DNA of 64,000 nucleotides from Blastococcus sp. HT6-4 (GTDB taxonomy: Bacteria > Actinomycetota > Actinomycetes > Mycobacteriales > Geodermatophilaceae), in assembly GCF_039679125.1 (NCBI RefSeq), contig NZ_CP155551.1, positions 806,001-870,000 on the forward strand, given 5' to 3'. Positions 49,126 to 58,740 of this stretch are shown here, piece by piece. Every line of letters starts with the position of its first letter. The first letter of the stretch is position 1. The position numbers and the translations under genes were made by a program. Under the pieces are notes generated by a model. The model did no database searches. It worked only from the letters and a program-made list of their open reading frames with translations, and was not told the DNA's origin.

Positions 49126-51972
49126 TCAGTGGGTGGGGCGCACGGCCGCGGGCAGCGGGCGGGTCTCCAGCCAGTCGAGCACGCGGCCGGCCGGCATGGG
49201 GCGGGAGATGTGGTACCCCTGCGCGATGTCGCAGCCCCACTCGCGCAGCGCCGCGAGTGACGCGGCGTCCTCCACGCCCTCGACGACCATGCTCATGCCC
49301 AGGTCCCGGCTCAGCTGCAGGGTGCTGCGCACGATCGCGGCCGCGCGGGCATCGGTGGTGAGGTTCGTGACGAAGCTGCGGTCGAGTTTCAGCTCGTCGA
49401 CCGGCAGCGCGCGCAGGTAGGACAGCGAGGAGTAGCCGGTCCCGTAGTCGTCGACCGACAGGCGCACGCCCAGCCGGCGCAGCCCGCTCATCACCTGCTG
49501 GCTGCGGGCGGCGTCGGCCATGAGGACGTCCTCGGTGATCTCGAGGATCAGCGCCTCGGCCGGCACGGAGAACGAGTCCAGCAGCATGGCCACCTGCTCG
49601 GGCAGGGCCACGTCCTGCAGGTTCGACACCGACAGGTTCACCGCGACCGACAGGTCGTGCCCGTGCGCGCGCCACGACCGCAGGTCGCGCAACGAGCGCT
49701 CGAGCACCCGCAGGGCCAGCCGGCGCATGAGCCCGGCCTGCTCGGCGAGCGGCAGGAAGACGTTGGGGTAGAGCAGCCCTCGGTCGGGATGGTTCCAGCG
49801 CACCAGCGCCTCGAGGCCCACGACGGCGCCCGTCCGCAGGTCCACCTTGGGCTGGTAGTGGTTGTCCAGCTGCTCGCCGTCCAGGGCCGACCGCAGCTGC
49901 TCGAGGGTCTCCAGCCGGTCCCGCGTCGCCGGGGTGCCGTCGGGCGCCCACACCTCGTAGCCGTGCCGGCCGCGCTTGGCCGCGTACATGGCGGTGTCGG
50001 CGCGGGCGAGCAGCAGGGAGCGGTCGCGGCCGTGGTCGGGGCACAGCGCGATGCCGACGCTGGCGTCGACGTGCAGCGGCATCCCGTCGAGGACGAACGC
50101 GTCACGGAGCGCGGCGCCGAGGCCGTCGGCGACCTCGCGGGCGCGGTCGGCGTCGGCGTCGGGCAGGAGGACGGCGAACTCGTCACCGCCCATGCGGGCG
50201 AGCAGGTCACCGGGTCCCAGGGCGCGCTGCAGCCGTGGGCCCACCAGGCACAGCAGGTCGTCGCCGACGCTGTGGCCGAAGCTGTCGTTGATCTCCTTGA
50301 ACCGGTCGAGGTCGATCATCAGCAGGGCGCTGCGCCCGTGCGCGTCGCCGTACACGGTCGCCTCCACCTGCTCGATGAACCGGCGGCGGTTGGCCAGCCC
50401 GGTCAGCGGGTCGTGGTGGGCCTCGGTGGCCAGCTGGGCCAGCCGCCGCTGCTCGGCCGCGCGCAGCTCCGCGTTCTCCACGACCAGCGCGCCCTCCAGG
50501 GTCACCTGGCGGACGGCGTCGCGGACCGCCGCCGTCCACGTCCGGCGCGCGCCGACCGATCCGGTGACGACGAGGCCGAGCAGACGGTCGCCCGACATGA
50601 GCGGGACGCTGATGTACGAGCTGACCTCGAGCGCCTGGACCAGACGAGGGTCGATCAGGTCTCCTGCGGCGGCGTCCTCGACGAAGACCGCCGTCTTCTG
50701 CTCGGCGGTCACCCGCCAGAGCGGGACGTCGGAGGCGGGACGGCCGATCAGCTGCGTCTGCACCACCCTCTTGTGCGAGTCCGGCCAGTCGACGTGCCTG
50801 ACCTCCCCGATCCTGCCCGCGCCGTCGACCAGGTAGGCGGCGCTGCGGTCGGTGCCCGCGAGGCGCTGCACCGCGCGGGCCACCACCTCCGCGGCCTCGG
50901 CGGCCCCGGTCACGCCGGAGCCGTCGACCAGCAGCTGCCGGACGACCCGTGCGGTGGCCAGCGACGCGGCGCGGGCCTGGCTGGTGCGGGCCTGCTCGAT
51001 CACCCCGCCCAGGTGCGCGCCGGCGGCGGCGGCCAGCCGGCGGACGTCCTCGGAGAACGGGCGCACCTCGGTGCTGTCGAGGGTGAGGACACCGGCCAGC
51101 TCGGGGCTGCGCCCCAGTGGGACGGCGAGCGCCGAGGCGATCCGGAAGGAATCCACCCACCAGCCCGACACCAGTTCGGAGTCGCGGTCGGCGGTCGTCG
51201 GCCGGCCGGTGCGCAGGACGGTCTCGGCCAGCGGGAGGCCGACCGGCGCGGTGCGGAACTGCTCCCAGGTGGCCATGTCGCGACGACCGTCGGCGTAGGC
51301 GGCCATCCGGGGGACGAGCCGGCCGTCCTCGACCAGGAAGATGCAGGCGCGCTCCACCTCGCCGAGCTCGGCGAGCTGGCGGCAGGCCGAGCCGAGCAGG
51401 TGGTCCATCGACTGCGACTGCCCGGCGGACTCGATCAGGCCCAGCAGGACGGCCGCCTGGTCGAGACGGCGCTGCTGCGACCGGCGGGTCCAGGCCTCGG
51501 CCAGGGCCGCGGCCAGCTTGGGGGTCACCTGGCGCAACAGGTGCGGAGCGGCGGCTGCCGCGGGCTCGACGGTCAGCACGCCGACGACCTCGTCGCCGAG
51601 GATCAGCGGCTCGCCGTGCGCGGACCGGATGCCGACCTCGGCCAACCGGCGGTCGGCGGCGCGCCGCCCGTCGGCGCGGGCGACGACCGGCGTGCGGCCG
51701 GTGACGACCGCGGAGAGGAACGGTGAGTCGGCGAGGAGCGCCGGCGTGCGCAGCGCGGGATGGCGGGGGAGCGGCTCACCGGTGGCGCAGGAGGCCTGCC
51801 GGAAGGGCACCACGAGCTCGGTCGTCGCCTCGTGCACCCAGACCGCGACGCGGGTGGCCCCGGACGACGCCCGCAGCCGGTCGAGGAGGTGGACGAGCGC
51901 GGCCTGGGCGTCGTAGGGCGACGCCGGCGACGGACGCCGCGGCGTGGCCTCGTGGTGCGACGTCTGGGACAC
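49126..51972 (-). CDS. multi-GAF diguanylate cyclase/phosphodiesterase
   Basis: 948 residues from the GTG at 51972. Three GAF-like sensor domains (about 20-170, 175-330 and 345-500) precede a GGDEF domain (DPLTGLANRRRF, LARMGGDEFAVLLP) and an EAL domain (LEALVRWNHP, NLSVSNLQ, LEITEDVL, VDDYGTGYSSL, KLDRSF, EGVED). Both c-di-GMP motifs are intact. Soluble, with no membrane helices, so it reads a cytoplasmic ligand or redox/light cue. Same strand as the GNAT gene 47 bp downstream. Confidence 0.93.
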   Translation of the reverse strand: MSQTSHHEATPRRPSPASPYDAQAALVHLLDRLRASSGATRVAVWVHEATTELVVPFRQASCATGEPLPRHPALRTPALLADSPFLSAVVTGRTPVVARADGRRAADRRLAEVGIRSAHGEPLILGDEVVGVLTVEPAAAAAPHLLRQVTPKLAAALAEAWTRRSQQRRLDQAAVLLGLIESAGQSQSMDHLLGSACRQLAELGEVERACIFLVEDGRLVPRMAAYADGRRDMATWEQFRTAPVGLPLAETVLRTGRPTTADRDSELVSGWWVDSFRIASALAVPLGRSPELAGVLTLDSTEVRPFSEDVRRLAAAAGAHLGGVIEQARTSQARAASLATARVVRQLLVDGSGVTGAAEAAEVVARAVQRLAGTDRSAAYLVDGAGRIGEVRHVDWPDSHKRVVQTQLIGRPASDVPLWRVTAEQKTAVFVEDAAAGDLIDPRLVQALEVSSYISVPLMSGDRLLGLVVTGSVGARRTWTAAVRDAVRQVTLEGALVVENAELRAAEQRRLAQLATEAHHDPLTGLANRRRFIEQVEATVYGDAHGRSALLMIDLDRFKEINDSFGHSVGDDLLCLVGPRLQRALGPGDLLARMGGDEFAVLLPDADADRAREVADGLGAALRDAFVLDGMPLHVDASVGIALCPDHGRDRSLLLARADTAMYAAKRGRHGYEVWAPDGTPATRDRLETLEQLRSALDGEQLDNHYQPKVDLRTGAVVGLEALVRWNHPDRGLLYPNVFLPLAEQAGLMRRLALRVLERSLRDLRSWRAHGHDLSVAVNLSVSNLQDVALPEQVAMLLDSFSVPAEALILEITEDVLMADAARSQQVMSGLRRLGVRLSVDDYGTGYSSLSYLRALPVDELKLDRSFVTNLTTDARAAAIVRSTLQLSRDLGMSMVVEGVEDAASLAALREWGCDIAQGYHISRPMPAGRVLDWLETRPLPAAVRPTH

Positions 51973-52192
51973 GTCGTCAAGATCGGCGTCCCCACCACCG
52001 GCTTGAGCGTGGCATGCCGGCTCACCCCGATGGAGGGAGAGGACCGTCACACCGGCGCGCCCACCCCTCCCGTCAGGGGGATCCACCGGGTGGCCCGTCG
52101 AACGGCGCAGCGCCTCGGAGGTGATACTAGGTACGCATCTGGCACTCGGCCCCGGCCGAGGTGCTGCCCGAACGTCCCCGGGAGGGAACCCC

Positions 52193-52519
52193 GTGACCTA
52201 CGTCATCACCCAGGCCTGCGTCGACGTTCTCGACAAGGCGTGCATCGACGAGTGTCCGGTGGACTGCATCTACGAGGGCGACCGGATGCTCTACATCCAC
52301 CCCGACGAGTGCGTGGACTGCGGCGCCTGCGAGCCGGTCTGCCCGGTGGAGGCCATCTACTACGAGGACGACGTCCCCGACAAGTGGAAGGACTTCTACA
52401 ACGCCAACGTGGAGTTCTTCTCCGACCTGGGCAGCCCCGGTGGCGCCGCGAAGACCGGCAAGATCGGCAAGGACCACCCGCTGGTGGCCGCGCTGCCGCC
52501 GCAGGGCGAAGACTCCTGA
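52193..52519 (+). CDS. fdxA: ferredoxin, 7Fe type
   Basis: 108 residues. Cysteine spacing CVDVLDKACIDECPVDC (for a [3Fe-4S] site) and CVDCGACEPVCPVEA (for [4Fe-4S]) is that of actinobacterial FdxA/FdxC. Electron carrier for reductases such as the siroheme enzyme or P450s. GTG start with GGGAGG upstream. Five bases separate it from dapC, the usual actinobacterial arrangement. Confidence 0.95.
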   Translation: MTYVITQACVDVLDKACIDECPVDCIYEGDRMLYIHPDECVDCGACEPVCPVEAIYYEDDVPDKWKDFYNANVEFFSDLGSPGGAAKTGKIGKDHPLVAALPPQGEDS

Positions 52520-52524
52520 CGGCT

Positions 52525-53637
52525 GTGCCCGCAGGGTCCTCCCGGGCCCTGCCGGACTTTCCGTGGGACTCCCTCGCCGGGGCGCGGGCGCGCGCCGCCC
52601 AGCACCCCGGCGGGGTGGTCGACCTGTCGATCGGCACCCCGGTCGACGGCACCCCGGCCGTGCTGCGCGACGCGCTCGCCGAGGCAGCGGACGCGCCGGG
52701 GTACCCGACGGCGCTGGGCACGGCCGCGCTGCGCACGGCGGCCGCGGGCTGGCTGGCCCGTCGGCTGGGCGTCCACGTCGCGGACCCGGCGGGTCCCGAG
52801 CCGTCGGTCGTCCCGACGGTCGGCTCCAAGGAGCTCGTCGCCCTGCTGCCGACGCTGCTCGGTCTGCAGGGCAGCGCGAGCACCGTGCTGGTGCCGGAGA
52901 TCGCCTACCCGACCTACGAGGTCGGCGCCGTGCTGGCCGGCCTGGCGGTGCGCCGGTCGGACGAGCCGCCGGCCGACGCGGCCGGGATATCGCTGGTCTG
53001 GCTCAACTCCCCGGGGAACCCGCACGGCCGGGTGCTCTCCGACGACCAGCTGCGCGCCTGGGTCGCGTGGGGCCGCGCCCACGGGGTCCCGGTCGTGGCC
53101 GACGAGTGCTACATCACCCTGGGCTGGGACGTGGCGCCCCGGTCGATCCTGCATCCCGCTGTGGCGGGGGACGACCACACCGGGCTGCTCGCCGTGCACT
53201 CGCTGTCCAAGCAGTCGACCGCGGCCGGCTACCGGGGCGGGTTGCTCTCCGGTGACCCGGCGCTGGTCCGCCGGGTCTGGGAGGTCCGCCGGCACCTGGG
53301 CCTGCTCGTGCCCGGCCCCGTCCAGGCCGCGATGGCCGCCGCGCTGGACGACGACGCGCACGTCGACGCCCAGCGCGAGCGGTACCGGGCGCGCCGGGAG
53401 CGCCTGGCCGCCGCCGTCCGCGGGGCCGGGCTGCGGATCGACCACTCCGAGGCCGGGCTCTACCTGTGGGCGACCCGCGACGAGGACTGCTGGCTCACCA
53501 TCGACCGGCTGGCCGAGCGGGGCGTCGTCGCCGCGCCCGGCAGCTTCTACGGCCCGGCGGGGGCCCGCCACGTCCGGCTGGCGCTGACCGCCACCGACGA
53601 GCGGATCGACGCGGCGGTGGAGCGCCTCACCGCCTGA
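52525..53637 (+). CDS. dapC: succinyldiaminopimelate transaminase
   Basis: 370 residues, fold-type I aminotransferase. PLP lysine lies in HSLSKQSTAAGYRGG, the pyridoxal-contacting region in WLNSPGNPHGRVL and DECYITLGW. N-terminal LPDFPWDSLAGARARAAQHPGG is specific to actinobacterial DapC. It makes N-succinyl-LL-diaminopimelate in the succinylase branch of lysine/peptidoglycan synthesis, fitting dapD and dapE at the other end of this window. GTG start. Confidence 0.94.
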   Translation: MPAGSSRALPDFPWDSLAGARARAAQHPGGVVDLSIGTPVDGTPAVLRDALAEAADAPGYPTALGTAALRTAAAGWLARRLGVHVADPAGPEPSVVPTVGSKELVALLPTLLGLQGSASTVLVPEIAYPTYEVGAVLAGLAVRRSDEPPADAAGISLVWLNSPGNPHGRVLSDDQLRAWVAWGRAHGVPVVADECYITLGWDVAPRSILHPAVAGDDHTGLLAVHSLSKQSTAAGYRGGLLSGDPALVRRVWEVRRHLGLLVPGPVQAAMAAALDDDAHVDAQRERYRARRERLAAAVRGAGLRIDHSEAGLYLWATRDEDCWLTIDRLAERGVVAAPGSFYGPAGARHVRLALTATDERIDAAVERLTA

Positions 53638-53662
53638 CGTCGGTGTCCCGTCCGGTGGCCCG

Positions 53663-53684
53663 ACCGGCGCGGGCCGGCGCCGGT
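53663..53684 (+). terminator. terminator after dapC
   Basis: ACCGGCGC (53663-53670) pairs with GCGCCGGT (53677-53684), followed after 13 nt by a short T run (GTTT) in otherwise GC-rich DNA. Confidence 0.6.
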
Positions 53685-53806
53685 GCTCGGGCCGGCGTTT
53701 AGGCATTTGAACGGCTACCCCCTGGTCAGAGGCGTGTGCGTAGGTGAATCTCGTGGTGAGCGACCCGTTCGGGTCCACCCCCTCCACACCCGAGGATCAC
53801 CCCGCC

Positions 53807-56161
53807 ATGCCTGCTGCACGTCCTTCGTCCGACGCCTCTTTCGCCGCGTTCCGCCGGACGCCTCGCCGGATGGCCGCGGTGCTGGCCGCGTCGGCCGTCA
53901 TCGGTGGTCTCGGCTTCACCGGCACCGCGTCCGCGGCTCCGGCCGGCACCGGCGGGATCTGCAACGGTGTCGTCAACCAGCTCGCCCACCGCGGCGCCGT
54001 GCAGGAAAATCTGCTGCGGGCGGCGGCGAAGAAGAACGCCGACCAGATCGCCAAGCTGCAGGCCGAGCGCACCGCGCTGCAGGCGCGGGCGACCACCCTG
54101 ACCGCCGAGCTCGCCGCCGCGGACAAGGCGCTGGCCGACCTGCTCGCTCAGGAGCAGGAGCTCGACGCCGACCTCACCAGCACCGCCACCGAGCTGGCGG
54201 AGCTCACCCGGCAGCAGGCCGCCGCCGCGGCCGCGGTCACCGGCGCCGAGAGCGAGATCGCTCGGCTGACCTCCGAGGCGAGCGCGCTGCAGGACGAGCT
54301 GACCCCGCTGCAGCAGCAGCTCGCCGCCGCTCAGGACGCTGTCGCCGACCTGGAGACTCTGGCCGGGGCGACGGAGAGCGACCGAGCCGCCAAGCAGGCC
54401 GAGATCGACGAGGCCACCAAGCAGCTGGCCGCCCTGCGGCTGGCCGCCGAGCAGGCGGCCGCCGCTGTCACCGCGCAGGACCAGCTGATCGCCGGCGCCG
54501 AGGGCCGGCTGGCGCAGGCCACGACGGACCGGACGAACGCGGCGGCTGCGGTCACTGCGGCAACGCAGGCGGTCACCGACGCGGAGGAAGAGCTGCAGCG
54601 GCTCGTCGACAGCGGCAACGCCGCGCAGGCCGACCTGGACGCGCAGAACGCCGAGATCGCGGCCGCCAAGACCACGCTCGCCGGCCTGGTCGAGGACGAG
54701 AAGAAGGCTGTCGCGGCGCTCGCCGCGCTGCAGGCGGAGATCGCGGACGCGCAGAGTGCGCTGGACGAGGCGAAGACGGCCGCATCCACGGCCGCCGCCG
54801 CCTTCGCCGCCAAGGAGGCCGAGATCACGAAGGCCCAGGGCGAGCTGCCGCTTCTCCAGGCGGATGCGAAGAAGGCCGCCGACGCGGTCGCCGCCAACAC
54901 CGCCGCGACCGCCGAAGCAGCCACGCTGGTGACCTCGCTGGAGAAGCAGGTCGCCGACAAGAGCACGGCGATCACGGCCAAGCAGGCGGAGCTGAAGAAG
55001 GCCCAGGACGAACTGGCCGTCCTCCAGGCAAGGAAGACGACGCTCGAGACCGAGATCGCCGACCTCACCCTGCGGATCAACGCCATCAAGGGCGACGGCA
55101 AGGAGAAGAAGGCGCTCCAGGACCAGAGGGCCGCCAAGGAAGCCGAGCTGGCCACGGTGAACACCCAGATCGCCGACAAGAACACCCTGATCTCCGGGCT
55201 GCAGGGCGACCTCGCCGCGCTCAGGACCCAGGTCGACGCGCTGAACGTCCAGTTGACGGCGGCGAAACTGGAGAGCAGCCGGCTGCAGCAGCAGGCCGCG
55301 CCCCTCCAGGCGGCGCTGACCGCCGCCAACGACGCGGTGGCCACCAAGCAGACGCAGCTCACCGCCCTGCGGGGCCAGCTCCCCGCGCTGGAGAGCGCCA
55401 TCGAGGCGGCCGACCAGGCGGTCGCTGAGAAGCAGGCCACGCTCGACGAACTGCAGGCGAAGGCTCCCGGCGCCCAGCAGGCGGAGGCCGCCGCGCAGGC
55501 CGCCGTCCTGGAGCAGGAGCAGGTCGTCGCCGACCTCGAAGCCGCGCTGCCCGGCCTCACCGATGACCTGACAGCCGCGAACAAGGCGATCGCCGACCAG
55601 CGCATCGTGCTGACGGACCGGCTGTACGAGCTGGGGAGGGCCGAGATCGCGCTCACTGCCGCCACCGCCGCGGTCGACGCGGCGACGTCCGCCCTCTCGT
55701 CGGAGCGGACGAAACTGCTCGGGCTGCAGAAGGCGCTCGACGACGCCACCGCTGCTGCAGTTGGTGCGCAGGCCGAGGTCACCCGGTTGGGCACGGAGAT
55801 GGACGGGCTGGTCGCCACGCTGACCGGCCTGAACACCCAGATCGCCGCGAAGGAGGCCGAGATCCTGTCCCTGCAGGGGCGGGTCGCCCCGTTGCTGGCC
55901 GAGCTCAACAAGGTCGACGAGGCCGTCACCGCCGCCGAGGCCCAGCTGAGGACCCTCCAGGGGCAGCTGACGACGCTCGACGGTCAGGTCACCGCGGCGA
56001 CGAAGAAGCTGCGCGAGCTGGAGGCGCAGAAGAAGCAGACAAAGGAGGCCATCGCCGCGCAGCGCACGACGGTGAACGCCCTGCAGGACCAGTTGGGCGC
56101 CGTGCAGAACCAGATCAAGGCGATCGACGACACCATCGCCCTCGGAGGCTGCGCCGCCTGA
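53807..56161 (+). CDS. long secreted coiled-coil protein, function unknown
   Basis: 784 residues from the ATG at 53807. A twin-arginine-like but probably Sec signal (RRMAAVLAASAVIGGLGFTG, cleavage after TASA) ends near residue 45. The rest, from about residue 65 to 775, is an almost unbroken heptad array rich in Ala, Leu, Gln, Glu and Lys, with one clear break near residues 420-430 (NAIKGDGKEKK). No Trp is seen and aromatic residues are very few. The only cysteines in the mature chain are near its two ends (GGICNG, LGGCAA). A GTG at 53744 is a possible earlier start. It could be a surface fibre, spacer or peptidoglycan-associated protein; no catalytic domain is present. Confidence 0.8.
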   Translation: MPAARPSSDASFAAFRRTPRRMAAVLAASAVIGGLGFTGTASAAPAGTGGICNGVVNQLAHRGAVQENLLRAAAKKNADQIAKLQAERTALQARATTLTAELAAADKALADLLAQEQELDADLTSTATELAELTRQQAAAAAAVTGAESEIARLTSEASALQDELTPLQQQLAAAQDAVADLETLAGATESDRAAKQAEIDEATKQLAALRLAAEQAAAAVTAQDQLIAGAEGRLAQATTDRTNAAAAVTAATQAVTDAEEELQRLVDSGNAAQADLDAQNAEIAAAKTTLAGLVEDEKKAVAALAALQAEIADAQSALDEAKTAASTAAAAFAAKEAEITKAQGELPLLQADAKKAADAVAANTAATAEAATLVTSLEKQVADKSTAITAKQAELKKAQDELAVLQARKTTLETEIADLTLRINAIKGDGKEKKALQDQRAAKEAELATVNTQIADKNTLISGLQGDLAALRTQVDALNVQLTAAKLESSRLQQQAAPLQAALTAANDAVATKQTQLTALRGQLPALESAIEAADQAVAEKQATLDELQAKAPGAQQAEAAAQAAVLEQEQVVADLEAALPGLTDDLTAANKAIADQRIVLTDRLYELGRAEIALTAATAAVDAATSALSSERTKLLGLQKALDDATAAAVGAQAEVTRLGTEMDGLVATLTGLNTQIAAKEAEILSLQGRVAPLLAELNKVDEAVTAAEAQLRTLQGQLTTLDGQVTAATKKLRELEAQKKQTKEAIAAQRTTVNALQDQLGAVQNQIKAIDDTIALGGCAA

Positions 56162-56187
56162 CCGGGCGGCGCAGCCCGACGTGCACA

Positions 56188-56222
56188 GGAGGGGCCCCGG
56201 CTCGACGAGCCGGGGCCCCTCC
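56188..56222 (+). terminator. terminator after the coiled-coil gene
   Basis: 17-nt arms 56188-56204 and 56206-56222 around a single centre base; very stable GC hairpin 27 nt after the stop. Confidence 0.85.
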
Positions 56223-56252
56223 GCCGTCGATCGACCGGAGGAGGTGAACGCG

Positions 56253-56531
56253 GTGCACGAGGCGGCGCCCCAAGTTCCTCGGGCTTCCTGCCCCGCATGG
56301 TGCGTGGCCTCGCACGGCCTCCTGACCGGGGAGGAGGACTGGGTGCACTCGGGTGAGCCGCTGCCGCTCGCCGACGGCGTGCAGGCGCTGCCCTGCCTGT
56401 CGGTCAACCCGGGCACGGGTGCGGTCGACGGGCCCTACGTCGTCATCGGTTGGGACCAGTACACCCCGGAGCAGGCGGAGGCGCTGGGGGCGGCGCTCAT
56501 CGCGATGGCGCGTCGCGCTCGTCGTCCCTGA
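56253..56531 (+). CDS. DUF6907 domain protein
   Basis: 92 residues. CPAWCVASHG, HSGEPLPLA and the C-terminal YTPEQAEALGAALIAMARRA match the small DUF6907 family common in actinobacteria, often with a likely metal-binding CxxxC-H pattern. Function unknown. GTG at 56253 with GGAGGAGG 8 nt upstream. Its last 35 nt overlap the convergent response-regulator gene. Confidence 0.8.
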   Translation: MHEAAPQVPRASCPAWCVASHGLLTGEEDWVHSGEPLPLADGVQALPCLSVNPGTGAVDGPYVVIGWDQYTPEQAEALGAALIAMARRARRP

Positions 56532-57165
56532 GCAGCGCGAAAGCGCTCTCCCGGTCCTTCACCCGCAGCTTGCGCAGCACCGCCGAGACGTGCACCCGCA
56601 CGGTGGTGGGGGACAGGAACAGCTCCCGCGCCACGTCCTCGGTGGTCCCGCCCCGGCTGAGCGCCTCCATCACCTCGCGCTCGCGGGGGCTGAGCTTGTC
56701 CGTGGCCGCTGACCGGCGCCTCAGCCGGGGCAAGGTGGGCTCGCGGAACTCGGCGATCACCTTCGCGGCCAGCCAGCGGGGCAGCGCCGCCTCGCCGGCG
56801 AGCACGCCACGCAGGGTGGGGCCCAGCCGGTCGGGGTCCATGCCCTTGAGCAGGTAGCCAGAGGCGCCGGCCCGCAGCGCGGCGAACAGGTCCTCGTCGT
56901 CCCGGGAGGCGGTGAGCATGACGACCGCGGTGTCCGGCAGCGCACGGGTGATCTCGCCCGCCGCCGCCACCCCACCACCGGGCATGTGGACGTCGAGCAG
57001 GCACACCTGCGGGCGTGAGGCCCGGGCGGCCGCCACCGCCGCCCACGCGTCGGGGGCCTCGCCCACCACCTCACAGCTGTCGGCCTCCAGCGCCTCACGG
57101 ACCATGCTGCGCACCGGCGCGTGGTCGTCGGCGATCACGACCCGGAGCGTGTCCGTCACGGCCAC
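56497..57165 (-). CDS. LuxR/NarL-family response regulator
   Basis: 222 residues. Receiver domain with VVIADDHAPV, phospho-Asp in CLLDVHMPGGG (near residue 58) and LLKGM Lys. LuxR helix-turn-helix LSPREREVMEALSRGGTTEDVARELFLSPTTVRVHVSAVLRKL at about 158-200. GTG at 57165 overlaps the kinase 3' end by 10 nt. Targets unknown; its adjacent DUF6907 and the long coiled-coil gene are candidates by position only. Confidence 0.92.
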   Translation of the reverse strand: MAVTDTLRVVIADDHAPVRSMVREALEADSCEVVGEAPDAWAAVAAARASRPQVCLLDVHMPGGGVAAAGEITRALPDTAVVMLTASRDDEDLFAALRAGASGYLLKGMDPDRLGPTLRGVLAGEAALPRWLAAKVIAEFREPTLPRLRRRSAATDKLSPREREVMEALSRGGTTEDVARELFLSPTTVRVHVSAVLRKLRVKDRESAFALLRDDERDAPSR

Positions 57166-58568
57166 ACCACCTCCACCGTCGTCCCCTTCCCGAGGGCCGA
57201 CTCGATCGAGAACCGGGCGCCGGCCGCCGCGGCGCGCTCTCGCATGCTGGTCAACCCGAAGCCGCCCGGGCGGGTGGTCGCCGGATCGAAGCCGCGTCCG
57301 TCGTCGACCACGGTGAGGCGTAGCGGCTCGGCAGTCAGCACCACCCGCACCGTGCCGGCGTCCCCGTGTCGTGCGGCGTTGCGCACGGCTTCGGCGGCGA
57401 TGCGCAACAGCGCCTCCCCGCGGGCCGGGGAGGTCTCCGCGGCGGGGGAGACGTCGGTGGCGGCGGCAACCTCGTACCGCTCCGCCGTCTCCTCCACGAC
57501 CTGTCGCAGTACCTGGGGGAAGGGCTCGTCGAGAGGCTGGGCGAGGGCCGCGATCGCCCGGCGCGCCTCGTCGATGGCGCGGTCGGCGGCTCCTCCGATT
57601 CGCTCGACGGTCACCGTCTCGCTGGGCCGACGGGCCAGCTGCCGAGCCTGGCCGCGGATGTAGGTGAGCTCCTGCGTCAACCCGTCGTGCAGGTCACGCG
57701 CCAGGCGCCGGCGATCCTCGGCCACCGCAGCCTCGGCCTGGACCTGCCAGAAGGACTGGATCTCGCGGACCGCGCCGGTCAGCATCAGGAGGTAGGCGCC
57801 GAGCCGGAGCAGGTCGCCGCTGTAGACGTACTCGGTGTACAGCGAAGGGAAGAGGAAGTAGTGCAGGCGGGCGAAGGCGCCCAGCACGAAACCGGCCGCG
57901 AGCCAGCTGATCAGCTCGTCGGCGCCGGACCGCGACTGCCGTACCAACCTGATCGCGGCCCAGCCGTACGCCAACGCGCCCACCGCCTGGACGGCGAGGA
58001 CCGCCGGGTGCGGGATCAACCGGGGAAGTGACGGATCCGCAGGCGAGCCGGAGGGGTCGATCGTCGGAGGCAGGTCTGCCGCCCAGACCGCCCCGACGCT
58101 CGCCACCACCACGAGCACGGCGACGAACGACAGCGTCATCCAGCCCGCGCCCCCGCGGCCGAGCCGCAGTCTGCGGGGAACGAGGACGGCGAGTGCGAGC
58201 AGCCCGGTGCCCAGCAGGCGGGTGCCCAGAGCGGCCCACTGGCTGGGGTCGTGCCCGTCGCCGGAGACGGCCGCGGGCAGCGCGGTCAGCACCAGGTTGG
58301 CGACGGCCAGGGCGCAGAGCGCCAGCACGAGGAGGAGTTCCCGCACCTGGCGGCTCCGGCGGAAGCGGCCGTACAGGAGGAAGCCGACGATCAGCGCCAC
58401 GATGGCGTTGACCGTCTCGAGCATGATCTGCAGCGTCGGCGCACGGTAGGCGAACTGCAGGGATGAGACGCTGACCACCGCGATGGTGAGCACGCCGCCC
58501 AGGAGGGCGGTCCCGCCGGCCAGGACGGCGGAACCACGCGGCCCTGCCCGACCCACCGTGGTCGTCAC
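57156..58568 (-). CDS. membrane sensor histidine kinase (NarX/DegS-type)
   Basis: About 470 residues. Roughly eight hydrophobic helices (residues 13-270) form a large membrane sensor. HisKA_3 site RRRLARDLHDGLTQELTYIRGQ, HATPase with IAAEAVRNAARHGDA and VVDDGRGFDP, ending GFGLTSMRERAAAAGARF. Intact and paired with the response regulator below. The GTG at 58568 is taken as start; an ATG at 58595 and one at 58697 are alternatives without good ribosome-binding sites. Confidence 0.88.
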   Translation of the reverse strand: MTTTVGRAGPRGSAVLAGGTALLGGVLTIAVVSVSSLQFAYRAPTLQIMLETVNAIVALIVGFLLYGRFRRSRQVRELLLVLALCALAVANLVLTALPAAVSGDGHDPSQWAALGTRLLGTGLLALAVLVPRRLRLGRGGAGWMTLSFVAVLVVVASVGAVWAADLPPTIDPSGSPADPSLPRLIPHPAVLAVQAVGALAYGWAAIRLVRQSRSGADELISWLAAGFVLGAFARLHYFLFPSLYTEYVYSGDLLRLGAYLLMLTGAVREIQSFWQVQAEAAVAEDRRRLARDLHDGLTQELTYIRGQARQLARRPSETVTVERIGGAADRAIDEARRAIAALAQPLDEPFPQVLRQVVEETAERYEVAAATDVSPAAETSPARGEALLRIAAEAVRNAARHGDAGTVRVVLTAEPLRLTVVDDGRGFDPATTRPGGFGLTSMRERAAAAGARFSIESALGKGTTVEVVWP

Positions 58569-58740
58569 GTCCGCAGCGTATCGAGTGCAGCGCATGATGC
58601 GACGAATCCGGGCGTTGTTGCCCCGACGGGGGGAGCCGGGGGTCGACGGGAACGGTGGACAGCGGCCCCGGCAACCGCCAACGGCGTGGCCGACCATCCG
58701 GTCAGCCGGTGCCGGCCGGCCGCGAGCGGTGTGCGGCCGG

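Noticed and set aside
53697-53720. AT-richer stretch before the coiled-coil gene as a SigB/SigF-type promoter (GTTT...GGCTAC)
   Set aside because: The spacing between the boxes is 12 nt, too short for the known consensus, and the -10 is a poor match.
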